Of a stretch of 44,777 nucleotides of DNA, positions 8,436-17,420 are shown piece by piece. The stretch comes from Leptolyngbya sp. DLM2.Bin27. Its GTDB lineage: Bacteria; Cyanobacteriota; Cyanobacteriia; Phormidesmidales; Phormidesmidaceae. Both the position numbers and the translations under genes were made by a program. The stretch is taken from the NCBI GenBank assembly GCA_007694115.1, contig RECJ01000154.1:1-44777 (forward strand), written 5' to 3'. The notes beneath the pieces are model-generated. The model saw only the letters and a list, made by a program, of their open reading frames with translations. It was not told the origin of the DNA and searched no databases. Each line of letters starts with the position of its first letter. Position 1 is the first letter of the stretch.

Positions 8436-11315
8436 CTACTTTTCAACTAGTTCTCGAAACCAGTTGTCGCTCCAGAGCTCATCAAAGGCAGGTTCGGTGC
8501 GGGCTTCTTCGCGGTAGTCGGGGTCGAGGCGCACCGCCTGCTGCAGGGCTTCCATGGCGTTGTCAAACTGGCGTTGCAGGGCGTAGCAGAGGGCCTTGTG
8601 GTAGTGGGCCTTGGGGTAGTCAGGATCGAGGGCGATCGCCCGATCAAAGCTCTTGATCGCATCGTCATCGCGGCCCAGCTTCACCAGGGCCAGGCCTCGG
8701 TTATCCCAGCCCTTGGGCGCTTCGGGGTTAAATCGGGTGGCCTTGTCAAAGCTCTCTAGGGCGTCGTCGTAGCGCTCTAGCTCGATCAGCGATAGGCCTC
8801 GGTTAAGCCAGGCGATCGCATCGTTGGCCTGGTACTCTACCGCCTGGTTAAAAGAGTTAAACGCCTCTTCGTGCTGCTGCAAAATGCCGTAGGACACCCC
8901 TCGGTTGACCCAGGCTTCATGGTACTCGGGGCGAATTTCCAGGGCTCGATCAAAGGCGGTGATGGCCTCCTCGCGACGTTTGAGGCGGCTCAGCACCATG
9001 CCCCGATTGAGCCAGGCCTTAGCATCGTCGGGGGTGATCTCGGTGAGTCGGTCAAATACCGTCAGCGCGTCTTCGTGGCGGCGCAGCTCGCGCAAAATCA
9101 GGCCCTTTTGCAGCAGCGCCCCGGTGTGCTTGGGCTCTAGCTCTAGGGCGTGGTCGAGGGAGTCTACTGCCGCTTCGAGCTGCTCTAGGGCCTGCTGGGC
9201 GGTGGCGCGGTTGAGCCACACCTGGGTGTTGACCGGCTGAATGTCGAGGGCTTTGTCATACTCGGCGATGGCCAGGGCGTAGTCGTCCTCGGCCAGGTAG
9301 CGATCGCCCCGGCCAATGTACTCATCGGCGGTGAGAAACAGCTGGGGTCGGTTGGTCTCAAGCCGACCGATCTTGTCGTTGAGGGTCTCAAACTGCTGTC
9401 GCGCCTCGCTCATAAACGAGTCGGCCAGGTACTGGGGCGACACCTCACCCAGGCGCTGCATAATGTCGTCTTTTTGGTGGTTGGCCTCGGCGGCGATCGC
9501 CTCCAGGCGCACCCGGTAGGTCTGCTGCAAATCTTCTAGACGACCGAGGCTGACCTCACGCCCGGCTTCAATATCGGCTTCGAGACGGGCAAAGCGATCG
9601 GTCATGTCGGCCATCAGGCTATCGAGCTGGGTGCGGGCGGCGGCTTCGCGCTCGGCGGTCATAGCGCCCAGGCCCGCCAGGTCTTCGCTGAGGCGGGCGT
9701 CGAAGCTGTCGATTTTGTCGAGCACGCGATCGCGGCGGGTAAAGATCACCTCGCGCACCTGGTTGAGCTGCTCAGTAAAGGCGGCTGCCATCGCCCCTAG
9801 ACTGTCAATAATTTGAGTCTGCTGCTCCCCGGCGGCATCTTGCAGCACCCGCACCTGCTGGCGAAAGGCGCTGGCGGCAGCGTCAATGTCGGTGAGCAGG
9901 CTAGAGCGCTGAATTTCGGCTTCGGTAGCCATCTGGCTGAGCTGACTTTGCAGAGCTTCAGCCGTACGCTGAAAATCGTCGAGGGTGTTTTGTTGGCGGG
10001 CATCCACCTCGATGCGGGCATCTCCAAAGCGCTCTAGGGCCATATCCGCCGCCTGGCGCAGGTCGCCTAGCAGCATGTCCTGCCGCTTCTCAATATCGAG
10101 TTTGAGGCCGCCAAACTGGGCCAAAAACTCATCGGCCTGGCGGCCCAAGTCAGCCAGAATACGGCTGCGCTGACCGTCGACTTCGCTGCGCAGGTTGGCA
10201 AACCGCGAGGTAAATTCGTCGATGGAGCGCTGAATGGTTTGCAGCGCCAGATCGCGCTCGCCCAGGGCGCTGACCTGTAGGTCACCCAGCTGGCGGCTGA
10301 TCTCATCGGTCTGGGTTTGCAGACGGGTGAGGCTGCTGTGGCGCAGCGATTCTAGGGCTTCGGCAATGGTAGCGGTCTGACGATCGACCTGGTCGCTGGC
10401 CTGGGTGGTGAGCTGCTGGCGCAGATCGGCGAGGGCGGCCATGACGCGATCGCGCTCCTCCTGCATAGCCAAAGTCATGCTGCCCATCTGGTCAACAAAG
10501 CTGGTTTCAGCATTGCCGATCTTTTGCAGCACCGCATCCTGGTGTACCTCCACATCGCTGCGCAGGCGATTGACATCACGCAAAAAGCCGGTTTGGTTTT
10601 CTTCTAACGAACGAAACACCACATCGCGCTGCAGCTGACTGTCTTTGCGCAGGGTAGTGATCTCGTCGTCAGCGGTCTGGCGCAGCCCGGTGAGGTGGCC
10701 AACAAAGCTGGCCTCCGTAGACTCTAGCTTCACCTGTAGGTCGCTCAAAGTCGACTGCCAGTCATTGATGGTGCGGGCCTTAAACTCGGCTAGATCGTCA
10801 ACCAACCGGTTGAGCACCTGCTTTTTGGTCACCACCTCTGTTTGAAAGCGATCGGTGCGGCTGTCGAGTTCGGCGGCTCGCTCCTTGGCCTGGGCCAAAA
10901 TATAGTCGAGGTCGCGGGTAGCGGTTTGAATCTTAGTTTCTAAATCGGTGATGTCGTTGATCTGGTTGCGCACCACCACCGACACCTCTTGAATGACAGA
11001 ACGCCGCATTAGCCACAGCATCACCACCCCAACGCTGAGCAGCAGCAGCAGCGTACCCAGCATGACAAAAAACAGAGTCGTGGCTCGACGAAAGGCCAGA
11101 TCGGCGTCGGCCCGCAGCCGCTCAACTTCGGCGGTGGTAGCGACCTGGGCCAGCAGCACCGGCGGCTGAGCCTGGGCAACGGTAAGCGAGATCGGCTGAG
11201 CCGCTTCGGTTTGCCCAGTTGCAGGCCGGGCCACCCAGCTGCCGCTGATCAACATCAGTGCCAGCAGCAGCAAAGGGCGGGGAACATCGGCCAAAGAACG
11301 CATGGGCTGCCTCAT
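8436..11315 (-). CDS. Membrane-anchored coiled-coil protein with eight TPR repeats
   Basis: A 959-residue protein of unknown function. It has a hydrophobic N-terminal segment like a signal sequence (about 12-34), a membrane helix at about 80-103 followed by RR, then about 530 residues of charged, Gln-rich coiled coil. Eight TPR repeats follow from about residue 650 (units with WLNRG and A...FDRALE.RP) to near the end. Positive residues after the helix suggest the coiled coil and TPRs are cytoplasmic. ATG at 11315 has AGGA 8 nt upstream; an ATG at 11303 is an alternative. It stands alone between a convergent desaturase and the CDF gene. The layout suggests a scaffold or tether; no partner is evident. 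Confidence 0.85.
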   Translation of the reverse strand: MRQPMRSLADVPRPLLLLALMLISGSWVARPATGQTEAAQPISLTVAQAQPPVLLAQVATTAEVERLRADADLAFRRATTLFFVMLGTLLLLLSVGVVMLWLMRRSVIQEVSVVVRNQINDITDLETKIQTATRDLDYILAQAKERAAELDSRTDRFQTEVVTKKQVLNRLVDDLAEFKARTINDWQSTLSDLQVKLESTEASFVGHLTGLRQTADDEITTLRKDSQLQRDVVFRSLEENQTGFLRDVNRLRSDVEVHQDAVLQKIGNAETSFVDQMGSMTLAMQEERDRVMAALADLRQQLTTQASDQVDRQTATIAEALESLRHSSLTRLQTQTDEISRQLGDLQVSALGERDLALQTIQRSIDEFTSRFANLRSEVDGQRSRILADLGRQADEFLAQFGGLKLDIEKRQDMLLGDLRQAADMALERFGDARIEVDARQQNTLDDFQRTAEALQSQLSQMATEAEIQRSSLLTDIDAAASAFRQQVRVLQDAAGEQQTQIIDSLGAMAAAFTEQLNQVREVIFTRRDRVLDKIDSFDARLSEDLAGLGAMTAEREAAARTQLDSLMADMTDRFARLEADIEAGREVSLGRLEDLQQTYRVRLEAIAAEANHQKDDIMQRLGEVSPQYLADSFMSEARQQFETLNDKIGRLETNRPQLFLTADEYIGRGDRYLAEDDYALAIAEYDKALDIQPVNTQVWLNRATAQQALEQLEAAVDSLDHALELEPKHTGALLQKGLILRELRRHEDALTVFDRLTEITPDDAKAWLNRGMVLSRLKRREEAITAFDRALEIRPEYHEAWVNRGVSYGILQQHEEAFNSFNQAVEYQANDAIAWLNRGLSLIELERYDDALESFDKATRFNPEAPKGWDNRGLALVKLGRDDDAIKSFDRAIALDPDYPKAHYHKALCYALQRQFDNAMEALQQAVRLDPDYREEARTEPAFDELWSDNWFRELVEK

Positions 11316-11454
11316 CAGGTCTGTCCTAAGAATATGCTTAGGATACCTGATACTTCAGGGGGTTAGGGCACCAGACAGCAACATTCGCCCCAGCGGCTCC
11401 CTCAGGTCAGCCCATTCTCAAACCTGACATCTAACGCCTGACCCCCTAGCAAAA

Positions 11455-12363
11455 CTAGTAGGTAATCGTCTCCTCGGTATACTCCCTCGGCTCAATGTGA
11501 ATCGTGATCCGAGCGGGGCCATAGACCTTGAGGAGCTGGTCTTCTACAGCTTCGGTCACGGTGTGGGCGGCGCGAATGTCGGTGGGTTGCACCACCAGGT
11601 GCATATCGATAAACACCTGCCGCCCCAGCAGCCCCCGCGAAGCAATGCTGTGGCAGTTGATTACGCCGGGCACCTGCATCACATGGGCATGAATAGCCTC
11701 GGGGGCGATCGCCATTTCATCCACCAGCCAGGGCAAATTTTCGCGCAGCACCTTCCAGCCGCTCTTAAACACCAGCAGCGCCACCGGAAACGCCAGGGCC
11801 ACATCCAGCCAGGCCAAACCATACCAGACCCCGATCAAACCCGCGATCACCACAATCGTGGTCCAGATATCGCTCATGGTGTGGTGGGCATCGGCCACCA
11901 AAATTTTGCTATTCAGCGCCAGCCCCACCCGCCGCTCATAAAAAGCCACAAACATGTTGATGCCCAGCACCAGCAGCATGATCCACAGAGCCGTGGAGCC
12001 CATGGTCACCGGGCTGCCCCCAGAGATGACGCGCTCTACCCCGCTTTTGAGAATCTCAAAGCAGGCAATACCCAGAAACGCCGCCACCCCCAGGGCACCG
12101 ACCGCCTCAAACTTGTGGTGACCGTAGGGGTGATCGCGGTCGGGCCGGGGGTCGGCCAGGCGGTTGGTGGCCAGTCCTAGCACATTGTTGGCGCTGTCGG
12201 TAACGCTGTGCAGCGCATCGGCCAGCAGACTCAGGGAGCCAGTCAGCCAGCCTACCGTGACCTTAAGGGCCACCACCGTCAAGTTTAAGCCCAGGGTAAT
12301 TAGCAGCACCCGCTGGACGGTGCTGCGGTGGTCAATACTGTGGGGGGACGGGTGATCAACCAT
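11455..12363 (-). CDS. Cation diffusion facilitator (CDF) metal transporter
   Basis: Inner-membrane divalent metal/H+ antiporter, 302 residues, probably exporting Zn, Fe, Mn or a similar ion. Six hydrophobic helices are visible. Metal-site motifs are DALHSVTDSANN in helix 2 and DAHHTMSD in helix 5, with the family's DHPYGHHKFE segment between. A C-terminal cytoplasmic domain has the usual H-rich ends (VFIDMHLVV, RITIHIEP). The ATG at 12363 is chosen because the extra 10 residues upstream are not family-like. An inverted repeat at 12408-12431 lies just upstream and could be its operator. Confidence 0.92.
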   Translation of the reverse strand: MVDHPSPHSIDHRSTVQRVLLITLGLNLTVVALKVTVGWLTGSLSLLADALHSVTDSANNVLGLATNRLADPRPDRDHPYGHHKFEAVGALGVAAFLGIACFEILKSGVERVISGGSPVTMGSTALWIMLLVLGINMFVAFYERRVGLALNSKILVADAHHTMSDIWTTIVVIAGLIGVWYGLAWLDVALAFPVALLVFKSGWKVLRENLPWLVDEMAIAPEAIHAHVMQVPGVINCHSIASRGLLGRQVFIDMHLVVQPTDIRAAHTVTEAVEDQLLKVYGPARITIHIEPREYTEETITY

Positions 12364-12769
12364 GACACCGGAGGGCAGAACTAGCAGCGGCAAAATTCTT
12401 GGATGGGGGTAACTAGACAGGGGTAGTTACCGGGGGCAATGGGGGTACTTCAACCGAGTACACCAACCGGAGGCCCTGGCTCTACCTTACTGCTGTGGGG
12501 ATAGCTTTGATCCCATAGCAGCTAAAACATCGGGAGGTTGCTGGCCTCATGCCTAGGGCACAAGCCACATTTTTAGCCTGCGCTCCCCTGGGGCTACCCA
12601 TTCGTAAAGTCTGTTTGAGGATTCCGTAAATACCCGTAGGCGCTAGGTTCCAGCGGGGGTACTGAGCAGCTAGCCTGAGGGAGGTCTTTTAACCGGGATC
12701 GTCCACCTGCTCTCAAATCATCGTGAGACCAGTTCAGTAATTCTGTAGCTAGCTCTGGTAATATTTAGC
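12364..12769. other. Divergent gap between CDF transporter and PEP-CTERM gene
   Basis: A 406-bp region with no supported gene. It holds an inverted repeat at 12408-12431 near the CDF start. Near the PEP-CTERM gene is an AT-richer stretch (TGGTAATATTTAGC just before the ATG at 12770) that may hold a promoter. Nothing else recognisable. Confidence 0.6.
12408..12431. promoter_or_regulatory. Perfect inverted repeat upstream of the CDF transporter
   Basis: GGTAACTA / 8-nt spacer / TAGTTACC, starting 45 bp upstream of the transporter ATG. Position and symmetry suit a dimeric repressor site, for example a metal sensor, but the sequence does not match an ArsR/SmtB or Fur box that I know. It could instead be a leader hairpin. 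Confidence 0.45.
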
Positions 12770-13621
12770 ATGAAACGCTGGCTTTCTATCCCCACGTCAA
12801 CCCTGGGGCTAACGGCAACATTCGCCGCTGGGGCAGTCATGGCTGCAACGGTACCCCGGCCTGAGCAGATCACCCTCACCAACGGCAACTCTATCTATCA
12901 GGCCGATCTGCTGCGGTTTAGCCTAGACCAATCGTGGCTAGTCGATGGGGTCGAAACCCTATTTACCGATCTATATTTTCTCAACCTGGGCAATCAGCCC
13001 CAGCGCAACCTGCGTTTAGAAGATTTGCAGTTGGTCAGTGCTAGCCAGCCCGCCAGTAACCAGGTTAACTTCACCTTCTCCACCTTTGGGGGCAGCTTCA
13101 ATTTTGCCCTAGAGTCAATTTTATTGGGCGGGGCTTGGGGCAGCGATCGCGCTACCCGCCAAGAAACCGTGACGCTGACTAACCTCAGTAACGACTGGCT
13201 CGATGTCAGGCTCTTTAAGTATCTCGATTTTGACCTCCAGTTTAACGGCCCCTTCGACAACGACAATGGGTTCTTTGCGGGCAATACCCTGACCCAAAAC
13301 GATCCCTCCGGTGCCCTGGCCACCGTGGTGGTTGACCAAACCCCTACGGCGGTACAGCTGAGCCCCTACGGAGCGTTGCTGGCCGATCTCTACAACCCAC
13401 CGGCCTCCACCCTACAGCACAGCCCCGGCCCGCTAAAAAATACCGACGTTACCGCCGCCTTTCAGTTTGATCGCAGCCTCGCCCCCGGCGAGTCAGCAGT
13501 GTTTGAATTTGTGATGGCGGTGCAGCGGCAGGCCCAAACAAAAACCGTACCTGAACCAGGCACGGTCATTGCGTTGGGAACTGTGGCGGCGGGGCTGGCG
13601 CTACTGCGCCGCCGAGGCTAG
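12770..13621 (+). CDS. PEP-CTERM sorting domain protein
   Basis: Exported protein of 283 residues. It has an N-terminal signal peptide (about 1-25, ending AAGAVMAA). A beta-rich central domain with many Asn and aromatic residues follows. The C-terminus carries the sorting signal VPEPGT (near 261), a hydrophobic helix and RRRG. PEP-CTERM proteins are handled by the exosortase system and often go to the surface or matrix; no exosortase is in the window. The central domain was not recognised. It converges on rpmB with a 13-bp gap; a 13-bp palindrome, TAGCCC/T/GGGCTA, covers the stop. Confidence 0.88.
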   Translation: MKRWLSIPTSTLGLTATFAAGAVMAATVPRPEQITLTNGNSIYQADLLRFSLDQSWLVDGVETLFTDLYFLNLGNQPQRNLRLEDLQLVSASQPASNQVNFTFSTFGGSFNFALESILLGGAWGSDRATRQETVTLTNLSNDWLDVRLFKYLDFDLQFNGPFDNDNGFFAGNTLTQNDPSGALATVVVDQTPTAVQLSPYGALLADLYNPPASTLQHSPGPLKNTDVTAAFQFDRSLAPGESAVFEFVMAVQRQAQTKTVPEPGTVIALGTVAAGLALLRRRG

Positions 13622-13634
13622 CCCTGGGCTAAAC

Positions 13635-13871
13635 CTAGCACTTGTTGAGGTTGATACCGGCTTCTTTGGCCATGGCTTCTAGGCCCTTGTGCTGAAGGGT
13701 TTTAATGGCCTTGGTCGACAGGCGCAGCTTGACCCAGCGCTTACCCTGGGGCCACCACACCCGCTTATCTTGCAGGTTGGCCTCTTGCAAGCGCTTGGTG
13801 CGACGGTGGGAGTGGGAGATCGAAAAGGCATTGTTGGCCTTTTTCCCGGTGAGTTGACAATGACGAGCCAT
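13635..13871 (-). CDS. rpmB: 50S ribosomal protein L28
   Basis: Small basic 78-residue ribosomal protein of the large subunit. It starts [11 protein letters not shown] and contains [14 protein letters not shown] and [15 protein letters not shown], as in cyanobacterial and chloroplast L28. The ATG at 13871 has GGAG about 8 nt upstream, which decides it against the longer ORF starting at 13901. Length is normal for the family. Confidence 0.97.
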   Translation of the reverse strand: MARHCQLTGKKANNAFSISHSHRRTKRLQEANLQDKRVWWPQGKRWVKLRLSTKAIKTLQHKGLEAMAKEAGINLNKC

Positions 13872-13974
13872 GGTTATTCTCCGACGGTGATAAAACGGCA
13901 CAATAGCGCAGCTTCCAATTGTAGCAGAGGTGGTTGGGCTGAGCCAGACCCACAGCCCAATTTGGCCCAGGTTT

Positions 13975-14106
13975 AGGTGTTAGGTGTCAGGTGTCAGGTG
14001 TCAGGTGCAAGGTATATGGTTTACGGCAGTCCTTGAACCTTGTCCCTCATACCCTGCACCTTGTACCCTATACCTTGCACCTTTAGGCCTCATACCCTGC
14101 ACCTTT
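13975..14106. repeat. Heptad repeat element (copy C)
   Basis: Six contiguous heptads (AGGTGTT, three AGGTGTC, AGGTGCA, AGGTATA) span 13975-14016. A core TTTACGGCAGTCC follows, then a matching run of CCTTGTA/CCTTGCA-like heptads on the other arm to about 14106, so the whole can fold on itself. It is the only heptad array here that is not between convergent genes: it lies between the M48 stop and the rpmB start. Confidence 0.85.
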
Positions 14107-14133
14107 ACTCCCTTAGAGCCTGTCACCTTTGAA

Positions 14134-16050
14134 CTAGCGGATAAAGGGCGGGGCGGGGCAGTCGAGGGTGATGACGACTGCCCGCAGCAGGCTGATCTCA
14201 GCGGGGGTGACGTCGTTGTCGGCCAGCACCGTATGGGCGCAGGCGTCGACAATGGCCTGCTTGAGCTTGGGGGCAGCCTGTTCTAGACGGGCCAGGCTGG
14301 CGGTGATCTCAGCGGCGGTGACCGGGGGCAGCTGGTTGGGGGAAGCCTGCTTTTTGGCCCCCGGTAGCTGCGAGAGGCCGAGCTTAAAGGCGTAGAGGGC
14401 ATCGTCTTGGCGGGTGTGCCCGATCCGCGCCAGCAGGGACAGCAGGGTCAAGGTATCGTCCCAGATGGCCTCTAGCCTGTCGATCTCAGCCCCTGGGTGG
14501 CGGAGCATGGCATGGGCCAGGCGCTTGCGCAAGATCAGCTGTAGGGTAAAACTCTTCAGCTGCAAACGCCCCCCTGGCTGACTGAGAGCCTGGGCGGTTT
14601 TGAGAAATTGTTGCCCAGCCTCGGGGCCAAGCTGCTTGAGGGCGGGCACCAGCGCCTCGATCAACAGCAGGTCTTGCCCCGGTTCGAGGGTGCGGATCTG
14701 GCGATAAAATTGCCCCACCCGCTGCTTGATCTCGGGGCCATAGGTGGCAGACAGATATTCGATCTGCTGGGCTTGCAGGGCGGGTTTGGTGCGCACCAGC
14801 AGGGCAAACACAACGGCGGTCGCCGCCAGCGGATCGTGGAGGGCGGTTTTCAGCCCAGCTGGGAGCTGGTCGAGGAGCGATCGCACCTGCTTCAGCTGCT
14901 GCCCATCGGTGGTGCCTAGGGCAGTCAAAAATCGGTCTGCCGAGGGTGTCTCGGTCGCTATCGGCACCGGGGCTACTGCCGTTGCTGCCTGAAAGCCCAT
15001 GGCTGGGGAATCGTTAGCCGCCAGCGGTGGCTCAGCCGCGAACCCAGCCGCGATGGGGGCTTGCCCCAGCCGCCGCAGCCGCACGCCCAGGGGCGGGTGG
15101 GTGGCAAACCAGCTGCCCAAAAAGGCCAGGCTGCCGTTGGCCTCCCCAAAAAATAAATGGCTGGCGGTTTCGGCCATGGGCGACACCAGACTAGAGCCAG
15201 CCGACAGCTGGCCAATTTTGCGCAGGGCTCCGGCGATGCCGTCGGGGTTGCGGGTAAACTGCACCGCCGAGGCATCGGCTAAAAACTCTCGCTCCCGCGA
15301 TACGGCGCTTTTGATCAGCCGCCCCCCTAGCACCCCTAGGTAGCCAATCACCACCATGGCCATGGCGGCGGCAAACAGGGCTCTCTGGCTCTTGTTGTTG
15401 TCGTTTGAGCGGCGCGACGGGCCACCCGAGTAGTAGCCCAGACGCAGCCCAACCCGCCCAACCATGTAGATCAGCAGTAGACCGTGGATCACCCCGATCA
15501 GCTTGAGGTTGAGGCCCATGTCGCCGTTGAGAATGTGGCTAAATTCGTGGCCAATCACCCCCTGTAGCTCGTCGCGACTGAGCTGGTCAAGGCAGCCACG
15601 GGTAACGCCAATCACCGCATCGTCGGCGCTGTAGCCCGCCGCAAAGGCGTTGATTCCCGGTTCGTCGTCGAGCAGATAGAGGGTGGGAATCGGGGTGCCC
15701 GCCGCCAGGGCCATCTCGCTGACGACGTTGAGCAACCGCAGTTCGGCGGGGTCGTCGGTAGCGGGGCTGAGCTTGCGCCCGCCCAGTTCCTGGGCAATGC
15801 CGTGCCCGCCCTGGGTAAGCTGGGCCATTTTGGTTGAGCTGCCCACCGCCATCAAGCCGATGGTGCCCGTGGCGACAGCCAACAAAATGCCGGGTCGCCA
15901 CAGCCGCACGGGGCCATTGCTCTCGGCGGCAAGCACTGCGATCGCTACCCCATACAGCGCCAAAATCATCACCATCACAGCCAGGCCAAAAACCAGGATC
16001 AGCTTGGTAGTGTTGTGGCGGGCCTGGTCTTGGTGCTCAAAAAAATTCAT
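14134..16050 (-). CDS. M48 family (HtpX-like) zinc metalloprotease with C-terminal TerB-like region
   Basis: Membrane metalloprotease, 638 residues. Two N-terminal helices (about 16-42 and 53-70) precede the catalytic domain with HEFSH (168-172) and the third zinc-ligand region EFLADA. Two more helices lie between. The C-terminal half (from about 370) is helical and ends in a segment (VLADNDVTPAEISLLRAV, then CPAPP) that resembles TerB-like domains. Classic HtpX is about 290 residues, so this is an extended form. It starts 2 bp after the lemA stop, so the two are surely co-transcribed. LemA/M48 pairs are known in many bacteria; the substrate is not known. Confidence 0.9.
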   Translation of the reverse strand: MNFFEHQDQARHNTTKLILVFGLAVMVMILALYGVAIAVLAAESNGPVRLWRPGILLAVATGTIGLMAVGSSTKMAQLTQGGHGIAQELGGRKLSPATDDPAELRLLNVVSEMALAAGTPIPTLYLLDDEPGINAFAAGYSADDAVIGVTRGCLDQLSRDELQGVIGHEFSHILNGDMGLNLKLIGVIHGLLLIYMVGRVGLRLGYYSGGPSRRSNDNNKSQRALFAAAMAMVVIGYLGVLGGRLIKSAVSREREFLADASAVQFTRNPDGIAGALRKIGQLSAGSSLVSPMAETASHLFFGEANGSLAFLGSWFATHPPLGVRLRRLGQAPIAAGFAAEPPLAANDSPAMGFQAATAVAPVPIATETPSADRFLTALGTTDGQQLKQVRSLLDQLPAGLKTALHDPLAATAVVFALLVRTKPALQAQQIEYLSATYGPEIKQRVGQFYRQIRTLEPGQDLLLIEALVPALKQLGPEAGQQFLKTAQALSQPGGRLQLKSFTLQLILRKRLAHAMLRHPGAEIDRLEAIWDDTLTLLSLLARIGHTRQDDALYAFKLGLSQLPGAKKQASPNQLPPVTAAEITASLARLEQAAPKLKQAIVDACAHTVLADNDVTPAEISLLRAVVITLDCPAPPFIR

Positions 16051-16052
16051 GG

Positions 16053-16652
16053 CTAGCTAAACGAAACGCGGGGAGCGGCCTTCACCTCGGGAGCACTTTC
16101 TTCGAGCAGTTGGGCGGGGCCAAAGTTAAAGCTGCCAGCAATTACACTGCCAGGAAACATCTCACGCTGGGTGTTGTAGAGGGTAACGGCATCGTTAAAG
16201 GCCTGACGGGCAAAGGCAATGCGGTTTTCAGTAGACCGCAGCTCTTCCATCAGCTGGGCCATATTTTGGTTGGCCTTGAGGTCGGGGTAGGCCTCAGATA
16301 GGGCAAAAAATCGGCCCAGGGTGTTGTCGAGCACCCCCTCAGCCGCCGCCAGCTGCTGCATAGCCGCCGGGTCGCCGGGGGCCTGGGCCGCCTGACGGCT
16401 GGCGCTCATCGCCCCATTGCGGGCGTTAATCACCGCCGCCAGGGTCTCCCTTTCGTGGGCCATATAGCCCTTGACGCTCTCCAACAGGTTGGGGATCAGG
16501 TCGTAGCGCCGCCGCAGCTGCACGTCAATTTGAGCGTAGGCATTTTGGTAGCGATTGCGCTTGGTCACCAGGGTGTTGTAGACGTTGACGACAAACACCA
16601 CCACCATCAGCAGCACCGCAATCAGCAGTATCAGTATCCCTACCATGGCCAT
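16053..16652 (-). CDS. lemA: LemA family membrane protein
   Basis: A 199-residue protein with one N-terminal membrane helix (about 4-25) and the LemA helical domain: VYNTLVTKRNRYQNAYAQID, then RRYDLIPNLLESVKGYM and ENRIAFARQAFNDAVTLYN. These match the family closely. The start at 16652 is chosen for a strong GGAGGGG 6-10 nt upstream. LemA proteins are membrane proteins of unclear role, often paired with M48 proteases as here. Confidence 0.94.
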   Translation of the reverse strand: MAMVGILILLIAVLLMVVVFVVNVYNTLVTKRNRYQNAYAQIDVQLRRRYDLIPNLLESVKGYMAHERETLAAVINARNGAMSASRQAAQAPGDPAAMQQLAAAEGVLDNTLGRFFALSEAYPDLKANQNMAQLMEELRSTENRIAFARQAFNDAVTLYNTQREMFPGSVIAGSFNFGPAQLLEESAPEVKAAPRVSFS

Positions 16653-16742
16653 GGATAAACCCCTCCAAAAACGGCACAGCACCATTAGTGTGCCCAGACA
16701 AATTGAGGGCAATTCAGGCTTTACAAAAAATTATTCTCACCG

Positions 16743-17258
16743 TTACAGAGGCTCAGGCGGTGGAAAGGGCATAGGGCGATACCACTGGGGCCGGGTGGGC
16801 TGGGGCGATGGGGTTTGCGCCAGCTGCTGCTTGACCTGGTTGAGGTCTTGGTTCAGCTCGCGAATACGGCGAGACAGCAGGCGAATCACGTTGACGGCAA
16901 TGCCCGGTGTCTCGTCGATCGCATCGTAGAGCTGCTGCTGGGTCAGCACCAGGCAGGCGCAAGACTCCAGGGTGGTGACCGAGGCCGAGCGGGGTTCGGC
17001 ATCAAACACCGACATTTCACCAAAGCAGTCGTCGGTTTTGAGCTGAGCCACCTCTTGGCCGCCAATGTGCACGCTCACCCGCCCCGACACCATGATGTAC
17101 ATCGAGCGTCCCTCCTGGCCCTCGGTGATGATGGTGTAGCTGCTCTCATAGAACACCTCATCCATGACCGAGGCCAGCCGTACTAAAAAGTCATCCCTCA
17201 GCTCTCTAAAAATGGGCACATTGCGGACAAAGAGAAGTCTTTCGACGCTATTTAACAT
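16743..17258 (-). CDS. Cyclic nucleotide-binding domain protein (Crp-like, no DNA-binding domain)
   Basis: A 171-residue protein that is mostly one CNBD. The phosphate-binding cassette FGEMSVFDAEPRSASV (79-94) keeps the Glu and Arg used to hold cAMP or cGMP. A helix and coiled coil follow (SRRIRELNQDLNQVKQQL), then a Pro-rich tail. No helix-turn-helix is seen, so it is probably a sensor subunit and not a transcription factor. It lies 162 bp downstream of the NTT-HEAT gene on the same strand. Transporters of that group can carry HEAT and CNBD modules in one chain, so this may be the split-off sensor; that is an inference. Confidence 0.88.
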   Translation of the reverse strand: MLNSVERLLFVRNVPIFRELRDDFLVRLASVMDEVFYESSYTIITEGQEGRSMYIMVSGRVSVHIGGQEVAQLKTDDCFGEMSVFDAEPRSASVTTLESCACLVLTQQQLYDAIDETPGIAVNVIRLLSRRIRELNQDLNQVKQQLAQTPSPQPTRPQWYRPMPFPPPEPL

Positions 17259-17420
17259 AGGGGCGGTTTAACACAGGGCAGACGGTAGCAACCCCAACCC
17301 AGCTATGACTGGACTGGCCTCCCGCTGACCTTCTGTACAGCCTGAATCAGGTGAGTTGCACCAGTCGGGTGTAAACGCAGCAGCGTGACGGCAAGCCTGT
17401 CTCAACCACGCTAGCTCCAG

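Noticed and set aside
11497..12180. 227-codon ORF on the plus strand
   Set aside because: Antisense to the CDF transporter, His- and Gln-rich, with no recognisable domain.
13975..14106. Possible CRISPR array
   Set aside because: The repeat unit is 7 bp with no spacers and the array folds on itself; no cas genes are nearby.
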